Positions 1-7,287 of a DNA stretch of 15,836 nucleotides are shown here, piece by piece (positions within the stretch are counted from its first letter, which is position 1; the number at the start of each line of letters is the position of its first letter). The notes below the pieces were generated by a model, which saw only the letters and a list, made by a program, of their open reading frames with translations, did not search any database and was not told where the DNA came from. A program made the translations under genes and the position numbers. The DNA is taken from assembly GCA_900752285.1 (NCBI GenBank), contig CAADUW010000160.1, positions 1 to 15,836 on the forward strand, given 5' to 3'. Origin of the DNA: an uncultured Oscillospiraceae bacterium. GTDB lineage: Bacteria; Bacillota; Clostridia; Oscillospirales; Oscillospiraceae.

Positions 1-10
1 CCTGAGTTGT

Positions 11-43
11 ATTTTCTGTCAGGTACACGCCCCGACAGAAAAT
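11..43. terminator. Inverted repeat, possible bidirectional terminator
   Basis: Ten-base arms ATTTTCTGTC (11-20) and GACAGAAAAT (34-43) pair perfectly around a 13-nt loop. The outer part of the stem is A/T-rich on both strands, as in bidirectional intrinsic terminators, but no clean run of T follows. It is the second hairpin downstream of the CapA-family gene on the minus strand. What lies to its left is outside the window. Confidence 0.4.
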
Positions 44-55
44 GATCAAAATCCC

Positions 56-77
56 TTTGCCGCCTGCGGGCGGCAAA
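56..77 (-). terminator. GC-rich hairpin downstream of the CapA gene, possible terminator
   Basis: TTTGCCGCC (56-64) and GGCGGCAAA (69-77) form a perfect 9-bp stem with a 4-nt loop. Read on the minus strand it lies about 120 nt after the CapA stop codon and is followed by GGGATTTTG, a poor T-tract. On the plus strand a run of six T (about 91-96) follows at some distance. It probably ends the minus-strand transcript together with the 11-43 hairpin, but the weak T-tract keeps this uncertain. Confidence 0.4.
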
Positions 78-200
78 CTCTGCGAGGCTTTTTTGACAGT
101 CTCGAATCCTGTATGTATTTCTGGTTTTTCAAACGGAAGAAGTGGGGCAAAAAGGCGGCGGAGACTCGCAGACGCAATTGTGCGGTGTTGCCTTACAAAA

Positions 201-1553
201 TCAGCTCTTTTTCGTTTCCTGAGACTTGCCCTGAATTCTTTCCTCGATTCTTGTCAGGGCTTTCTGCATCCCGGCATAGGCATCTGCCGTGACCCGGTCC
301 ACGTAATTGCCCTCATACGCGCTCATGGCATCCCGGATCCGGAATACCCGGCGGGCATCCTCCTGCCGGATGGCAACACACTCGGAGGATTTGACCGTGT
401 AAATGGGCACATAGGAAAAGGCCGTGACCTTCGTTGTGCCGGAATCGGCATACTTGGTGATCTCCACATCCAGAATGATGGAATAATTGGTGCCCGCATG
501 GGTGGCGTCGCCGATGAGGTCGCCCAGGGAATAGGCAACCAGCGTACCCGCCGACTGGCTGAAAGTGATCTTTTGCAGCAGATGGGGATGGGAACCGATG
601 ATCACATTCACGCCCTTCTTTTGCAGAAGGGTAATGATCCGCTCCTGCTGGGTAGTAATGTTCTCACTGTTTTCGCTGCCCCAGTGGAGCATGGCCACGG
701 TCACATCCGGCTTTTCCGCCGCCACATTGTCCAGAATGGCCGAAATTCCCTTGGTGTCCACTTTATTGTAAACGTCGTTATAGTCCGTGTACAGCAAATT
801 CACGCAGTTCTCGTTTCCGGCGGGCAGGCCCATGCCGCCGAGGCCCTTCGTAAAGGCCACAAAGGCCACCTTGATCCCGCCCACGTTGCAGATGGTATAG
901 CCCTTGGTGGTCTTGAAATCCTGATTGCTGGCGTAGGCGCCCAATGGCTCGATACCGGCAGAGCGAAGCTGCTGCAGGGTCTGGGTCAGACCGATAATAC
1001 CGTTTTTCACCGTGTAGGTGTTGGCCATCTGCACCAGATCCACGCCCGCGTTTTTCAGCGCCGTGGCAAGCTCCCGGGGTGCGGAGGTGGTATCCGTGCC
1101 GTAAGGCTCGCCGCAGATGTTGCCCTCCAGATTCAGAACGGTCACATCCCCGCAGGAAAGCTCCGCCGCCACATCCAGCAGGGCGTCCGTAAAGTCATAG
1201 CCGTTTACCGCAAGACCCGACTGGATCACGGCATTGGTCACGTTCAGGTCTCCCGCCGCCCGCAGGTGGATCACCGTATTGGCAGGCTCACTGCGTTTGC
1301 TGCTCTCCGTCGCGGCGGTGGTTTCCGGGGCGGCGGTGGTATTTTCGGTCTCCGGCACGGAAGCGCTGAGGGTCTCCCGCTTTGCCTGAGCGGCCCCCCG
1401 GGCAATGGAAACAATGGCAAAGGCGCTCAGCGCCAGCACCACACAGGCGGCGATCAGCGTCAGCTTCAGCCGTCTGCGTTCCTTTTCCTGCTGCCGCCGC
1501 TGGGCTTCCCGCCGCTCACGGCGTCGGTTCATTTCATCCGGGTTCAGCGCCAT
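201..1553 (-). CDS. Membrane-anchored CapA-family protein (PGA_cap metallophosphatase fold)
   Basis: This 450-aa protein resembles the CapA/PgsA family linked to poly-gamma-glutamate capsule and surface-polymer assembly. Residues 1-30 are strongly Arg/Glu-rich (cytoplasmic), about 31-50 form one membrane helix, 60-90 are a Thr/Ala/Glu/Ser-rich linker, and about 93-400 are the extracytoplasmic domain. Family motifs are visible: GD (101-102), NLEG (141-144), LHWGSE (289-294), GSHPHLLQ (320-327) and YSLGDL (341-346, usually YSLGNF). The usual ANNH block reads ANTY (177-180), so the Asn and His expected in a metallophosphatase site are absent and activity may be lost or altered. The ATG start is preceded by AAGGAGG at 6-nt spacing, and a separate promoter lies just upstream. 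It follows the glycopolymer cluster on the same strand and may act on the same surface polymer (inference). The family call is firm; the substrate is unknown. Confidence 0.88.
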   Translation of the reverse strand: MALNPDEMNRRRERREAQRRQQEKERRRLKLTLIAACVVLALSAFAIVSIARGAAQAKRETLSASVPETENTTAAPETTAATESSKRSEPANTVIHLRAAGDLNVTNAVIQSGLAVNGYDFTDALLDVAAELSCGDVTVLNLEGNICGEPYGTDTTSAPRELATALKNAGVDLVQMANTYTVKNGIIGLTQTLQQLRSAGIEPLGAYASNQDFKTTKGYTICNVGGIKVAFVAFTKGLGGMGLPAGNENCVNLLYTDYNDVYNKVDTKGISAILDNVAAEKPDVTVAMLHWGSENSENITTQQERIITLLQKKGVNVIIGSHPHLLQKITFSQSAGTLVAYSLGDLIGDATHAGTNYSIILDVEITKYADSGTTKVTAFSYVPIYTVKSSECVAIRQEDARRVFRIRDAMSAYEGNYVDRVTADAYAGMQKALTRIEERIQGKSQETKKS

Positions 1554-1591
1554 GACGAGCCTCCTTAGAATCCAAATTGAAAATTTGCTTT

Positions 1592-1620
1592 ATTATACTC
1601 CATTTTCCCGGGAAACACAA
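1592..1620 (-). promoter_or_regulatory. Sigma-A promoter of the CapA gene with a palindrome in the spacer
   Basis: On the minus strand TTGTGT (1615-1620) and TATAAT (1592-1597) are separated by exactly 17 nt, and the -10 lies about 39 nt before the start codon. Transcription should begin near 1585, giving a leader of about 32 nt that contains the strong ribosome binding site. The perfect 12-base palindrome TTTCCCGGGAAA (1604-1615) fills most of the spacer and touches the -35 box, a typical place for a repressor operator. The regulator is unknown. Confidence 0.7.
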
Positions 1621-1689
1621 GGGGAAAAGCATGAAGGAAGTATTAATCTGCGGTCTCTCAGTCACGCCGCGCCGGCCGGGTATCTTCTG

Positions 1690-2796
1690 TCAGGCCAATG
1701 ATTCCGCCAGATCGCAGATCTTTTCCGGCGCATCCTTGGGAATGCATTCCCGCTGGCGGCGGTGCATGGTTTCCCAGAAGTCCGGATCGTCCAACCGGGC
1801 AAGGACTGCCCCCAGAGCCTCCGGAGACGCATCGGCGGAGAGCGCCATGCCGTGTCCGCAGTAGAACCGGCGATTGATCGTCTCGCAGCCCGGGATCGGG
1901 GGCAGCAGCACCAGCGGGGCCTCCATCACCGCCGCCTCAGTGGTAGACAGGCCGCCGGGCTTGGTAAAGTACAGGTCGCAGCCCCGGACATACGCCGCCA
2001 TCCGGTCGGTTTTCATCAGCAGTATGATCCGGTCCCCAAATTGCCGGTGCAGATGGGCATAGACTGAGGTGTTGCTGCCGCAGACCACGATCAGACGGAG
2101 ATCGGTTCCGGACGTCAGCCGCAAAAGAACCCCGATGGCCTTTTCCAGCTTCCCCGCGCCAATGCTGCCGCCGGACACCAGCAGGTACCGGTGCCCCGCG
2201 TCCAGCCCCAATGCCGCCCGGGCTTCCTCCCGGGAGACGGGCTTCCGGAACGCCCGGCTCACCGGGATCCCGAAGGGGTAAATTTTATCCGCCGGAATGC
2301 CGTAGCTTTCAAAATCCTCCCGCAGCTCCGGCGAGGGGATCACGTAGGCATCGCACTTGCACTCCTCCGTAAAGGGAACGCAGGCATAGTCCGTGGCAAT
2401 GTAGACGGTTTTCGGCACCGGCTTTCCGTGGCTGCGCAGATAGGTCAGGATTTCCGCCGGGAAAATATGGGTGGTCATCACCACATCCGTGGGATGCTCC
2501 GCAAGATACGCCGCCATTTCCTCCGCCGGGTGGGCATTGGCAAAGTACACAGGCGACCGGAAGGGCAGCCGCCGGTAGGCGTTCCCCAGCCGGTAAATGG
2601 CCCCAAACGCCCGGGGGGCATTCTGGGCAATGGAAATATAGGCCCCGTCCACCCGGCCGGAGACCTTGCCCCCGCACAGATCATAGGGATTCAGAAAGGT
2701 GACCGAATGTCCCCGGGCCAGCAGTTCCTCCTCCACCGCATGGGCCGCACTGTTGTGCCCGCCCCCGGTACCGCAGGATAAAATCAGAATATTCAC
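1690..2796 (-). CDS. GT28 glycosyltransferase, MGDG-synthase/diacylglycerol glycosyltransferase-like
   Basis: This 368-aa GT-B enzyme resembles monogalactosyl/processive diacylglycerol glycosyltransferases (UgtP/MGD type), which move sugar from a UDP-sugar to diacylglycerol at the inner membrane face. The N-terminal MGDG_synth-type domain opens with LILSCGTGGGH (4-14) and continues to about residue 170. The C-terminal nucleotide-sugar domain has LVSGGSIG (206-213), TKPGGLSTTEA (278-288) and IPGCETINRRF (301-311). The GTG at 2796 is preferred as start: AAGGAG sits 7 nt upstream and the protein then begins directly at the conserved strand, whereas the longer frame back to 2895 adds 33 unconserved residues. 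It is the last gene of the glycopolymer cluster, separated from the preceding gene by 142 nt in which I see no clear promoter. It may make the glycolipid anchor of the polymer (inference). Sugar and acceptor cannot be read from the sequence. Confidence 0.87.
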   Translation of the reverse strand: MNILILSCGTGGGHNSAAHAVEEELLARGHSVTFLNPYDLCGGKVSGRVDGAYISIAQNAPRAFGAIYRLGNAYRRLPFRSPVYFANAHPAEEMAAYLAEHPTDVVMTTHIFPAEILTYLRSHGKPVPKTVYIATDYACVPFTEECKCDAYVIPSPELREDFESYGIPADKIYPFGIPVSRAFRKPVSREEARAALGLDAGHRYLLVSGGSIGAGKLEKAIGVLLRLTSGTDLRLIVVCGSNTSVYAHLHRQFGDRIILLMKTDRMAAYVRGCDLYFTKPGGLSTTEAAVMEAPLVLLPPIPGCETINRRFYCGHGMALSADASPEALGAVLARLDDPDFWETMHRRQRECIPKDAPEKICDLAESLA

Positions 2797-2938
2797 AAGT
2801 AAACTCCTTAAAATTGAGGTCAGACAGATACCGGAAGCTTGCAGCAGGCCTCTCCTGAAGAAATCCCACTGGCATGGTCCGGTCATTGCGTACAATTCTG
2901 CGCCAAGGGCATGATGTGTGTGGATTTTCTACAGGGCG

Positions 2939-4069
2939 CTACAGCCCCGCTTTTTCGGTGATGAAGTCCACCACCCGTTCGGTGTTTTTGCCGTCGGTGT
3001 AGTCGTGGGCTGTGGGGAGAAACTGCTCCCGGAGGGGCAGTCCCGGATCCTCGCCTGCCGCTACGGAACGAACAAAGTTCCGGAAATCCTCCAGCGTGTA
3101 GATCTTCCACGCCCCCCGCATGCAAGTCTCCGGGTCAACGGAGAAGCCCGGGTTCTGCCGGTACTGCTCTATGTCCTCCCAGACCACCGCGATGGGCTTC
3201 CGGCACAGCAGGTAGTCGTGATAAATGGAAGAATAATCCGTGATCAGCCCGTCACAGCTGCCGACAAACCGGTAAGAGGTGATACCGTGGGTCTTGAAAA
3301 AGCTGTCATCAATGAAACGGATGTTGGAAAGCTGCTCCCGCCGGATATAACTCACGTCCTGCGCAAAGTGGGGCTTCACTACGATAAGCACCCCGTTTTC
3401 CCGGGCGCATTCGTTCAGCTGCCGCGCTTTCTCCGCGTCGTGAAGAATGGGCAGCGCGTTCACCGAGGCGGTTTTTGCCCCGTTTTTGTGCTGCCGGTAG
3501 GTGGGATACCAGACGAGGACCTTCCGGAAGTCCCCTTCCAGACAGCCGTGCAGATCCATGGGCGGCTCTGTCAGCACATCATTCCGGGGGAAGCCCAGCG
3601 TAAACCGCCGGGTGGAGGCCCCACCCTCGCAGGGAATTTCCGCATGGAGCAGCCCCTGGGAATAGGCAAGAAAGTAATCGATTCCGGCAGGAACCCGGTA
3701 GCCCGGGCAGGCCTTCAGCGGTCCGCCGTGGGACAGGAAGAAGGACACTACAGCACTGTGGGGCCTAGTCATGAATTTGTTGCAGGAGATCAGGCACTTT
3801 GCCCGCAGGGTGCACCAGCGAAACCGCAGACGGCTGCGGCGGCTCCTGCAGTCCAGATAGATGGTGCCGGGGTAATCCGGCAGATCTCCATGCTCGTCCT
3901 TCACCCACCAGACCAGCCGGTATTTTTTGCCGTAGCCCCGGCGGAGCATTTCTTCGAACACGGGCATGGTGTTGTCGGAAAAATCCGGCTCGCTCTCAAA
4001 GACGATGTACCGCTTTCCGGGCAGGTTATCCAGCAGAAACTTTCCGGTATTTACGATCCATTTTTTCAT
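2939..4069 (-). CDS. CDP-glycerol glycerophosphotransferase, TagB/TagF-like
   Basis: This 376-aa protein belongs to the teichoic-acid CDP-glycerol:glycerophosphotransferase family, which transfers glycerol phosphate from CDP-glycerol to a membrane-bound glycan or growing chain. Visible blocks are SHGGPLK (113-119), LGFPRND (158-164), WYPTYR (187-192), KPH (232-234) and LITDYSSIYHDY (275-286). The two family His positions (H114, H234) and the DYSS block are intact. Its length is close to TagB-type primases and about half of TagF polymerases, so adding one or a few glycerol phosphates is more likely than making a long chain (inference). It starts only 3 nt after the flippase stop, and GAGG of its ribosome binding site overlaps the end of that gene, so the two are probably translationally coupled. 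Glycerol-phosphate decoration of the exported repeat unit fits the context. Confidence 0.9.
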   Translation of the reverse strand: MKKWIVNTGKFLLDNLPGKRYIVFESEPDFSDNTMPVFEEMLRRGYGKKYRLVWWVKDEHGDLPDYPGTIYLDCRSRRSRLRFRWCTLRAKCLISCNKFMTRPHSAVVSFFLSHGGPLKACPGYRVPAGIDYFLAYSQGLLHAEIPCEGGASTRRFTLGFPRNDVLTEPPMDLHGCLEGDFRKVLVWYPTYRQHKNGAKTASVNALPILHDAEKARQLNECARENGVLIVVKPHFAQDVSYIRREQLSNIRFIDDSFFKTHGITSYRFVGSCDGLITDYSSIYHDYLLCRKPIAVVWEDIEQYRQNPGFSVDPETCMRGAWKIYTLEDFRNFVRSVAAGEDPGLPLREQFLPTAHDYTDGKNTERVVDFITEKAGL

Positions 4070-4072
4070 GGC

Positions 4073-5536
4073 TCAACCTCGTTTCAGAGAATGCCGGAGG
4101 AAATCCAGCAGGTAGAAAAAGCTTTCGTTCCGGGTGACCGCACTGGCAAGTACATACACTGCCCCGCCGGACACCACCTGCACCAGCAGCAGAGGAAGCG
4201 GCGCAAGAGGAAGCCTGCCCAGCAGCATCACGATCAGGCACATGACCCCGGACAGCAGCAGATTGGGCAGAATGTCCGCCAGCTGCCACCGGAAACGGTA
4301 GCCGATCAGCTTCCGGTTGGGGAAGGCATTCAGCGCCACGGCAATGAGGGTACACACCACGGAGGACACCGCCAGCAGCTGGGGCCGGTCCGACAGGAAC
4401 AGGAAGGCGCACAGAACCGCCAGATAAATACTCTTTTTCAGAACCTCCAGCTTCAGCACAATATCGCTGCGGCCCAGAGCGCGGATCGCCTGAATGTTGC
4501 CCACATTGACCAGATTGAACATGTAGGACACGCAGAAGATCCGGATATACGCGGCGGAGGGAAGCCACTTGTCCGTCAGCAGCAGGGTCAGGAAGGTGTC
4601 GGAGACGGCAAACATGCCCAGCATCACGGGAAAGATCACATAAGACGCGGTTTTGATGTACCGGCGGGTAATGCCCCGGATATGGTCGGTGCTGTCCTGC
4701 ACCTGCGCCATCACGGGAAACAGCACCGTCGCCATGGTATCGCTGAGAGTGGAGTTGATAAGCTCCGGAAAGCTCTTGCCTTTGGTGTAAAAGGCAAGAT
4801 CCTCCGTGGTAAACCGAAGTCCCACGATCAGGGGGGTGAGCTGATCATAGATCACCGTCAGCATGGAGCTGAGAAAGTTCCGGGAGCCGAAGGCAAAGAG
4901 GCTCTTCAGCCGCTGTCCGGAAAACCGGAAGGAAATTTTCAGCCGGGTGGTGAAGAACAGTACCAGCGTGTCAATCAGACTGTTGGTCATTTCCTGTGCC
5001 ACCAGCGCCCAGGCGCCAAAGCCCCGCAGGGCCATAAAAATGCCCACGAAGGCGGAAATCACCGTGCCGATGATGGTGGAAAAGAAGAATTTCCGGAACT
5101 GCAGATGGCTGGAGGTGTAAGCGGACAGGACGGACTTGAAGGCGTTGATAAAGAAGGTCAGCGCCATGACCCGGATCACGGGGATCAGGGCAGGCTTACC
5201 GTAAAGACCGGAGATCAGAGGCGCGCACAGGAACATGCCCGCGTACATGACCGCCGCCATGGCAAGGGTCGTCCACAGCACGGTGGCATAGTCCAGCTCG
5301 TCCGCGTCCTTTTTCTGGATCAGGGAGGTATTGAGTCCGCCGGAAATAAACACGTTGCACAGCACAAAGAAAATGGCAACGATGCTCACAAGGCTGTAAT
5401 CCTCCGGCATCAGGATCCGGGCAAGAACCACGGAGACCACCAGCGACACAAGCCGTGCGCAGACCCGCTCCGCCATCGACCACATCATCCCGCCAAAGGC
5501 GCTTTTCTTCAAATGTTCATTGTTTTGGGGTTCCAT
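4073..5536 (-). CDS. Wzx-type polysaccharide flippase (MOP superfamily, WzxC-like)
   Basis: This 487-aa protein is hydrophobic throughout and has about 12-14 predicted membrane helices, the size and pattern of polysaccharide flippases. The start of the fold is typical (SAFGGMMWSMAERV, residues 12-25, then VSVVLARILMPEDYSL and a GLNTSLIQ block). The WzxC-like GFGAWALVAQ segment lies near residue 171, and the FYTKGKSFPELI block near 248. Such proteins move undecaprenyl-linked oligosaccharide repeats across the membrane. The ATG is preceded by AAAGGA at 6-nt spacing. It lies between the acetyltransferase (27-nt gap) and the TagB/TagF-like gene (3-nt gap), so the three are almost certainly cotranscribed. 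Hand counts give about 63% GC here, unlike the AT-richer genes just upstream. No unusual residues were noticed. Confidence 0.9.
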   Translation of the reverse strand: MEPQNNEHLKKSAFGGMMWSMAERVCARLVSLVVSVVLARILMPEDYSLVSIVAIFFVLCNVFISGGLNTSLIQKKDADELDYATVLWTTLAMAAVMYAGMFLCAPLISGLYGKPALIPVIRVMALTFFINAFKSVLSAYTSSHLQFRKFFFSTIIGTVISAFVGIFMALRGFGAWALVAQEMTNSLIDTLVLFFTTRLKISFRFSGQRLKSLFAFGSRNFLSSMLTVIYDQLTPLIVGLRFTTEDLAFYTKGKSFPELINSTLSDTMATVLFPVMAQVQDSTDHIRGITRRYIKTASYVIFPVMLGMFAVSDTFLTLLLTDKWLPSAAYIRIFCVSYMFNLVNVGNIQAIRALGRSDIVLKLEVLKKSIYLAVLCAFLFLSDRPQLLAVSSVVCTLIAVALNAFPNRKLIGYRFRWQLADILPNLLLSGVMCLIVMLLGRLPLAPLPLLLVQVVSGGAVYVLASAVTRNESFFYLLDFLRHSLKRG

Positions 5537-5563
5537 AGACCGTCCTTTCAGTGGGGAAGCAAA

Positions 5564-6103
5564 TTATTGGTCAGAGACAGCCTTGCGCATTTTCAGAATA
5601 TGCGCAGGGCTTCCGCCCACGATTGCCCATTCCGGAACATCTTTTGTGACAATTGAACCGGCACCAACAATGCTGTGGTCACCGATATGAACACCGGGCA
5701 TAACGATTACTCTGGTTCCAATCCATACATCGTTACCAATAACAATGGGCTTGCTGTCTGTAAATCCCTGCTGACACATGGGAATATCCGTTCGATCAAA
5801 CCGGTGATTATGTGCCAAAAAAACGCAGTCGGGGCCCATCATCACATTATCGCCAATCTTCATTGCACAGGTAACGCAACGGATACCAATACCGCTGTTG
5901 CTGCCAATTTGAAGGTTAGGATCAAGCTGTGCACCGTGCTCAATATTCACGCCGATTCCACAGGAATCCAGAAAATGCCTTGCAAGGAAAGTGCGGAAGT
6001 ATCGAGAACCCTTGGACTTATCTGAGGGCGGAAGGTGGATACCAATTCCCCAATACAATGCACGATAAAATTTTTTCCGCAATCTGATAAGCAGGTTTGC
6101 CAT
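5564..6103 (-). CDS. Left-handed beta-helix O-acetyltransferase (WcaF/VatB/CysE-like)
   Basis: This 179-aa protein is a hexapeptide-repeat acyltransferase, probably using acetyl-CoA to acetylate a sugar of the repeat unit. After a basic N-terminus (1-45), imperfect hexapeptide repeats run from about 50 to 165 (for example [39 protein letters not shown]). The extended loop with AHNHRFD (97-103) carries the expected catalytic His (H100), and the family's end motif GGSPAHILK (163-171) is present. Length matches the WcaF/maltose-acetyltransferase group. The ATG has AAAGGAA at 6-nt spacing, and flanking genes are 27-28 nt away, so it sits inside the operon. Three of its 60-base stretches count about 50% GC against about 63% in the flippase gene, suggesting recent acquisition. 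The acceptor sugar is unknown. Confidence 0.88.
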   Translation of the reverse strand: MANLLIRLRKKFYRALYWGIGIHLPPSDKSKGSRYFRTFLARHFLDSCGIGVNIEHGAQLDPNLQIGSNSGIGIRCVTCAMKIGDNVMMGPDCVFLAHNHRFDRTDIPMCQQGFTDSKPIVIGNDVWIGTRVIVMPGVHIGDHSIVGAGSIVTKDVPEWAIVGGSPAHILKMRKAVSDQ

Positions 6104-6131
6104 GGCAAATTCCTTTCTGCATTGAGAAAAT

Positions 6132-7091
6132 TTACTTTGCGGACAACTTTTCCCGTATTAGGAGCAGTATCATCAAAAGCGTAGTCCGGTGATGCCGAAC
6201 CAACCAGACGAATATGGAGTTTCTGTCCGCGGTATATCGTTTACAGCAGGTACGAAAAGACGGATACTGCCCAACTATTCTGGCAGAGGATATTTTTTCT
6301 GCGACAGTCGCTTCCGGATTCTGTGCAATATCTTCCAAAAGCCATACAAAGTGATGCATAACCATTCTGTTTCGAATTTGCAGGCTTGGAGCATCAACAG
6401 CCCCCAATGCTTCCATCGCACAAGTGAGATACCGGCAAAAAGCATCACATTGCTCCATGTCAGGCGCCCGCTTGCTGAGAGACCCCGCGGTGTCCACACT
6501 GTAGTGGTAAAGCCGTCGATACAGAAACCTGAGTTTTCCGTCTACCCTGCTCAGGTACTCCATCACGAAGCAAAAGTCCTCGCCTAACCGTAATTCCTCA
6601 TGAAACCGCAAAGCACCAATAGCCGAACGGAGGAAAAGCTTGTTCCATAGTGCACATGCAAGGAGCGTAAAATTTAAGATATTTTTTCTCTCTGCTTCTT
6701 CAGTAAGACAACTATGCTCAGATTGAATATCTTTACGATCAGCCTCGCAGATCACCGTATCCCCGGGGCGGTACTGTTCCAGCATGCTTTCGCACAGGTC
6801 AGGCTCCACCCAGTCGTCGCTGTCGCAGAACAGAACGAAGTCCCCCCGGGCAGCGTCCAGCCCGGCGTTCCGGGCGGAGGATACGCCTCCGTTGGGTTTA
6901 TCTATGACCCGGATCCGGCTGTCCGACGCCGCGTATTCCCGGCAAAGGGACAGGGATTCATCCCGGGAGCCGTCGTTTACCAGCAGAATTTCCAGATTTT
7001 CATAAGTCTGCCCCGTCAGGGAATCCACACACCGGGCGAGGGTTTTCGCGGCATTGTAAACCGGGACGATGATACTGACTGTCTGTTCCAT
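6132..7091 (-). CDS. GT2 family glycosyltransferase (first of a near-duplicate pair)
   Basis: This 319-aa GT-A enzyme should add a sugar from a nucleotide donor to the lipid-linked repeat unit. It shows [19 protein letters not shown] (6-24), [10 protein letters not shown] (37-46), [13 protein letters not shown] (67-79) and the metal-binding DSDDW (90-94); the candidate catalytic GED lies at 170-172. Residues 1-116 differ from the neighbouring gene's product at only two positions (5 and 45), but similarity drops sharply from residue 117. The DNA for residues 117-319 is AT-richer (one 60-base stretch, 6661-6720, is 33% GC) than the DNA for 1-116 (6841-6900 is 73%). The ATG has AAGGAG at 6-nt spacing. 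The 197-nt gap to the upstream gene holds a hairpin-rich element. The product ends in a hydrophobic stretch (LLMILLLI) that may associate with the membrane. Confidence 0.9.
   Translation of the reverse strand: MEQTVSIIVPVYNAAKTLARCVDSLTGQTYENLEILLVNDGSRDESLSLCREYAASDSRIRVIDKPNGGVSSARNAGLDAARGDFVLFCDSDDWVEPDLCESMLEQYRPGDTVICEADRKDIQSEHSCLTEEAERKNILNFTLLACALWNKLFLRSAIGALRFHEELRLGEDFCFVMEYLSRVDGKLRFLYRRLYHYSVDTAGSLSKRAPDMEQCDAFCRYLTCAMEALGAVDAPSLQIRNRMVMHHFVWLLEDIAQNPEATVAEKISSARIVGQYPSFRTCCKRYTADRNSIFVWLVRHHRTTLLMILLLIREKLSAK
6744..7091 (-). repeat. 348-bp duplicated segment, copy A (codons 1-116 of the GT2 gene)
   Basis: This segment matches 7927-8274 without any gap. I counted about 20 differences in 348 bases (about 94% identity), nearly all transitions and silent, leaving two amino-acid changes. 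It starts exactly at the ATG and ends after the codon for Glu116; beyond that point the genes are only distantly similar. Confidence 0.88.
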
Positions 7092-7129
7092 AAACGGCTC
7101 CTTGTATGAATGGAAAAGTGAAATTCAGC

Positions 7130-7284
7130 AGGGGCAACCCCCTTGCCCCCCGCATTTATGAGGGGGGAGGGCCACGCAGTGGCAGGGGGAGTCCCCCCCA
7201 CCGCTGCGGCGGGGACCTCCTCAGTCACGGCGTTCCGCCGTGACAGCTCCCCCGGAGGGGAAGCCGGGAGCGCTTTGCGCTGGT
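7130..7284. repeat. Composite hairpin-rich element (REP/MITE-like)
   Basis: A non-coding, very GC-rich block between two GT2 genes is a chain of separate inverted repeats: GGGGCAA/TTGCCCC (7131-7149), CCCCCC/GGGGGG (7146-7167), GCCAC/GTGGC (7171-7183), GGGGG/CCCCC (7185-7197), GTCACGGCG/CGCCGTGAC (7224-7244) and AGCGC/GCGCT (7269-7281). It begins a few bases after the upstream gene's stop (7288-7290) and ends about 27 nt before the next gene's ribosome binding site. Similar 'CTCAGTCACGG...CCGTGACAGCTCCCCC' blocks are familiar from gut clostridial genomes as dispersed repeats (from memory, not checked). No transposase is encoded. In the operon mRNA it would form strong structure that could attenuate transcription or block 3' decay. 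Confidence 0.75.
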
Positions 7285-7287
7285 GTG

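Noticed and set aside
42..1568. Plus-strand open frame opposite the CapA gene
   Set aside because: CapA motifs, the ribosome binding site and the promoter are all on the minus strand; the plus-strand translation is unlike any protein family I know.
2918..5656. Very long plus-strand open frame (over 900 codons) opposite the flippase and TagB/TagF-like genes
   Set aside because: It is antisense to two recognisable genes, its His/Gln/Gly-rich translation fits no family, and no ribosome binding site precedes it; long antisense frames are common in GC-rich genes.
7130..7284. Insertion sequence between the GT2 genes
   Set aside because: No transposase fragment, no terminal inverted repeats bracketing the whole block and no target duplication could be seen; a REP/MITE-like element fits better.
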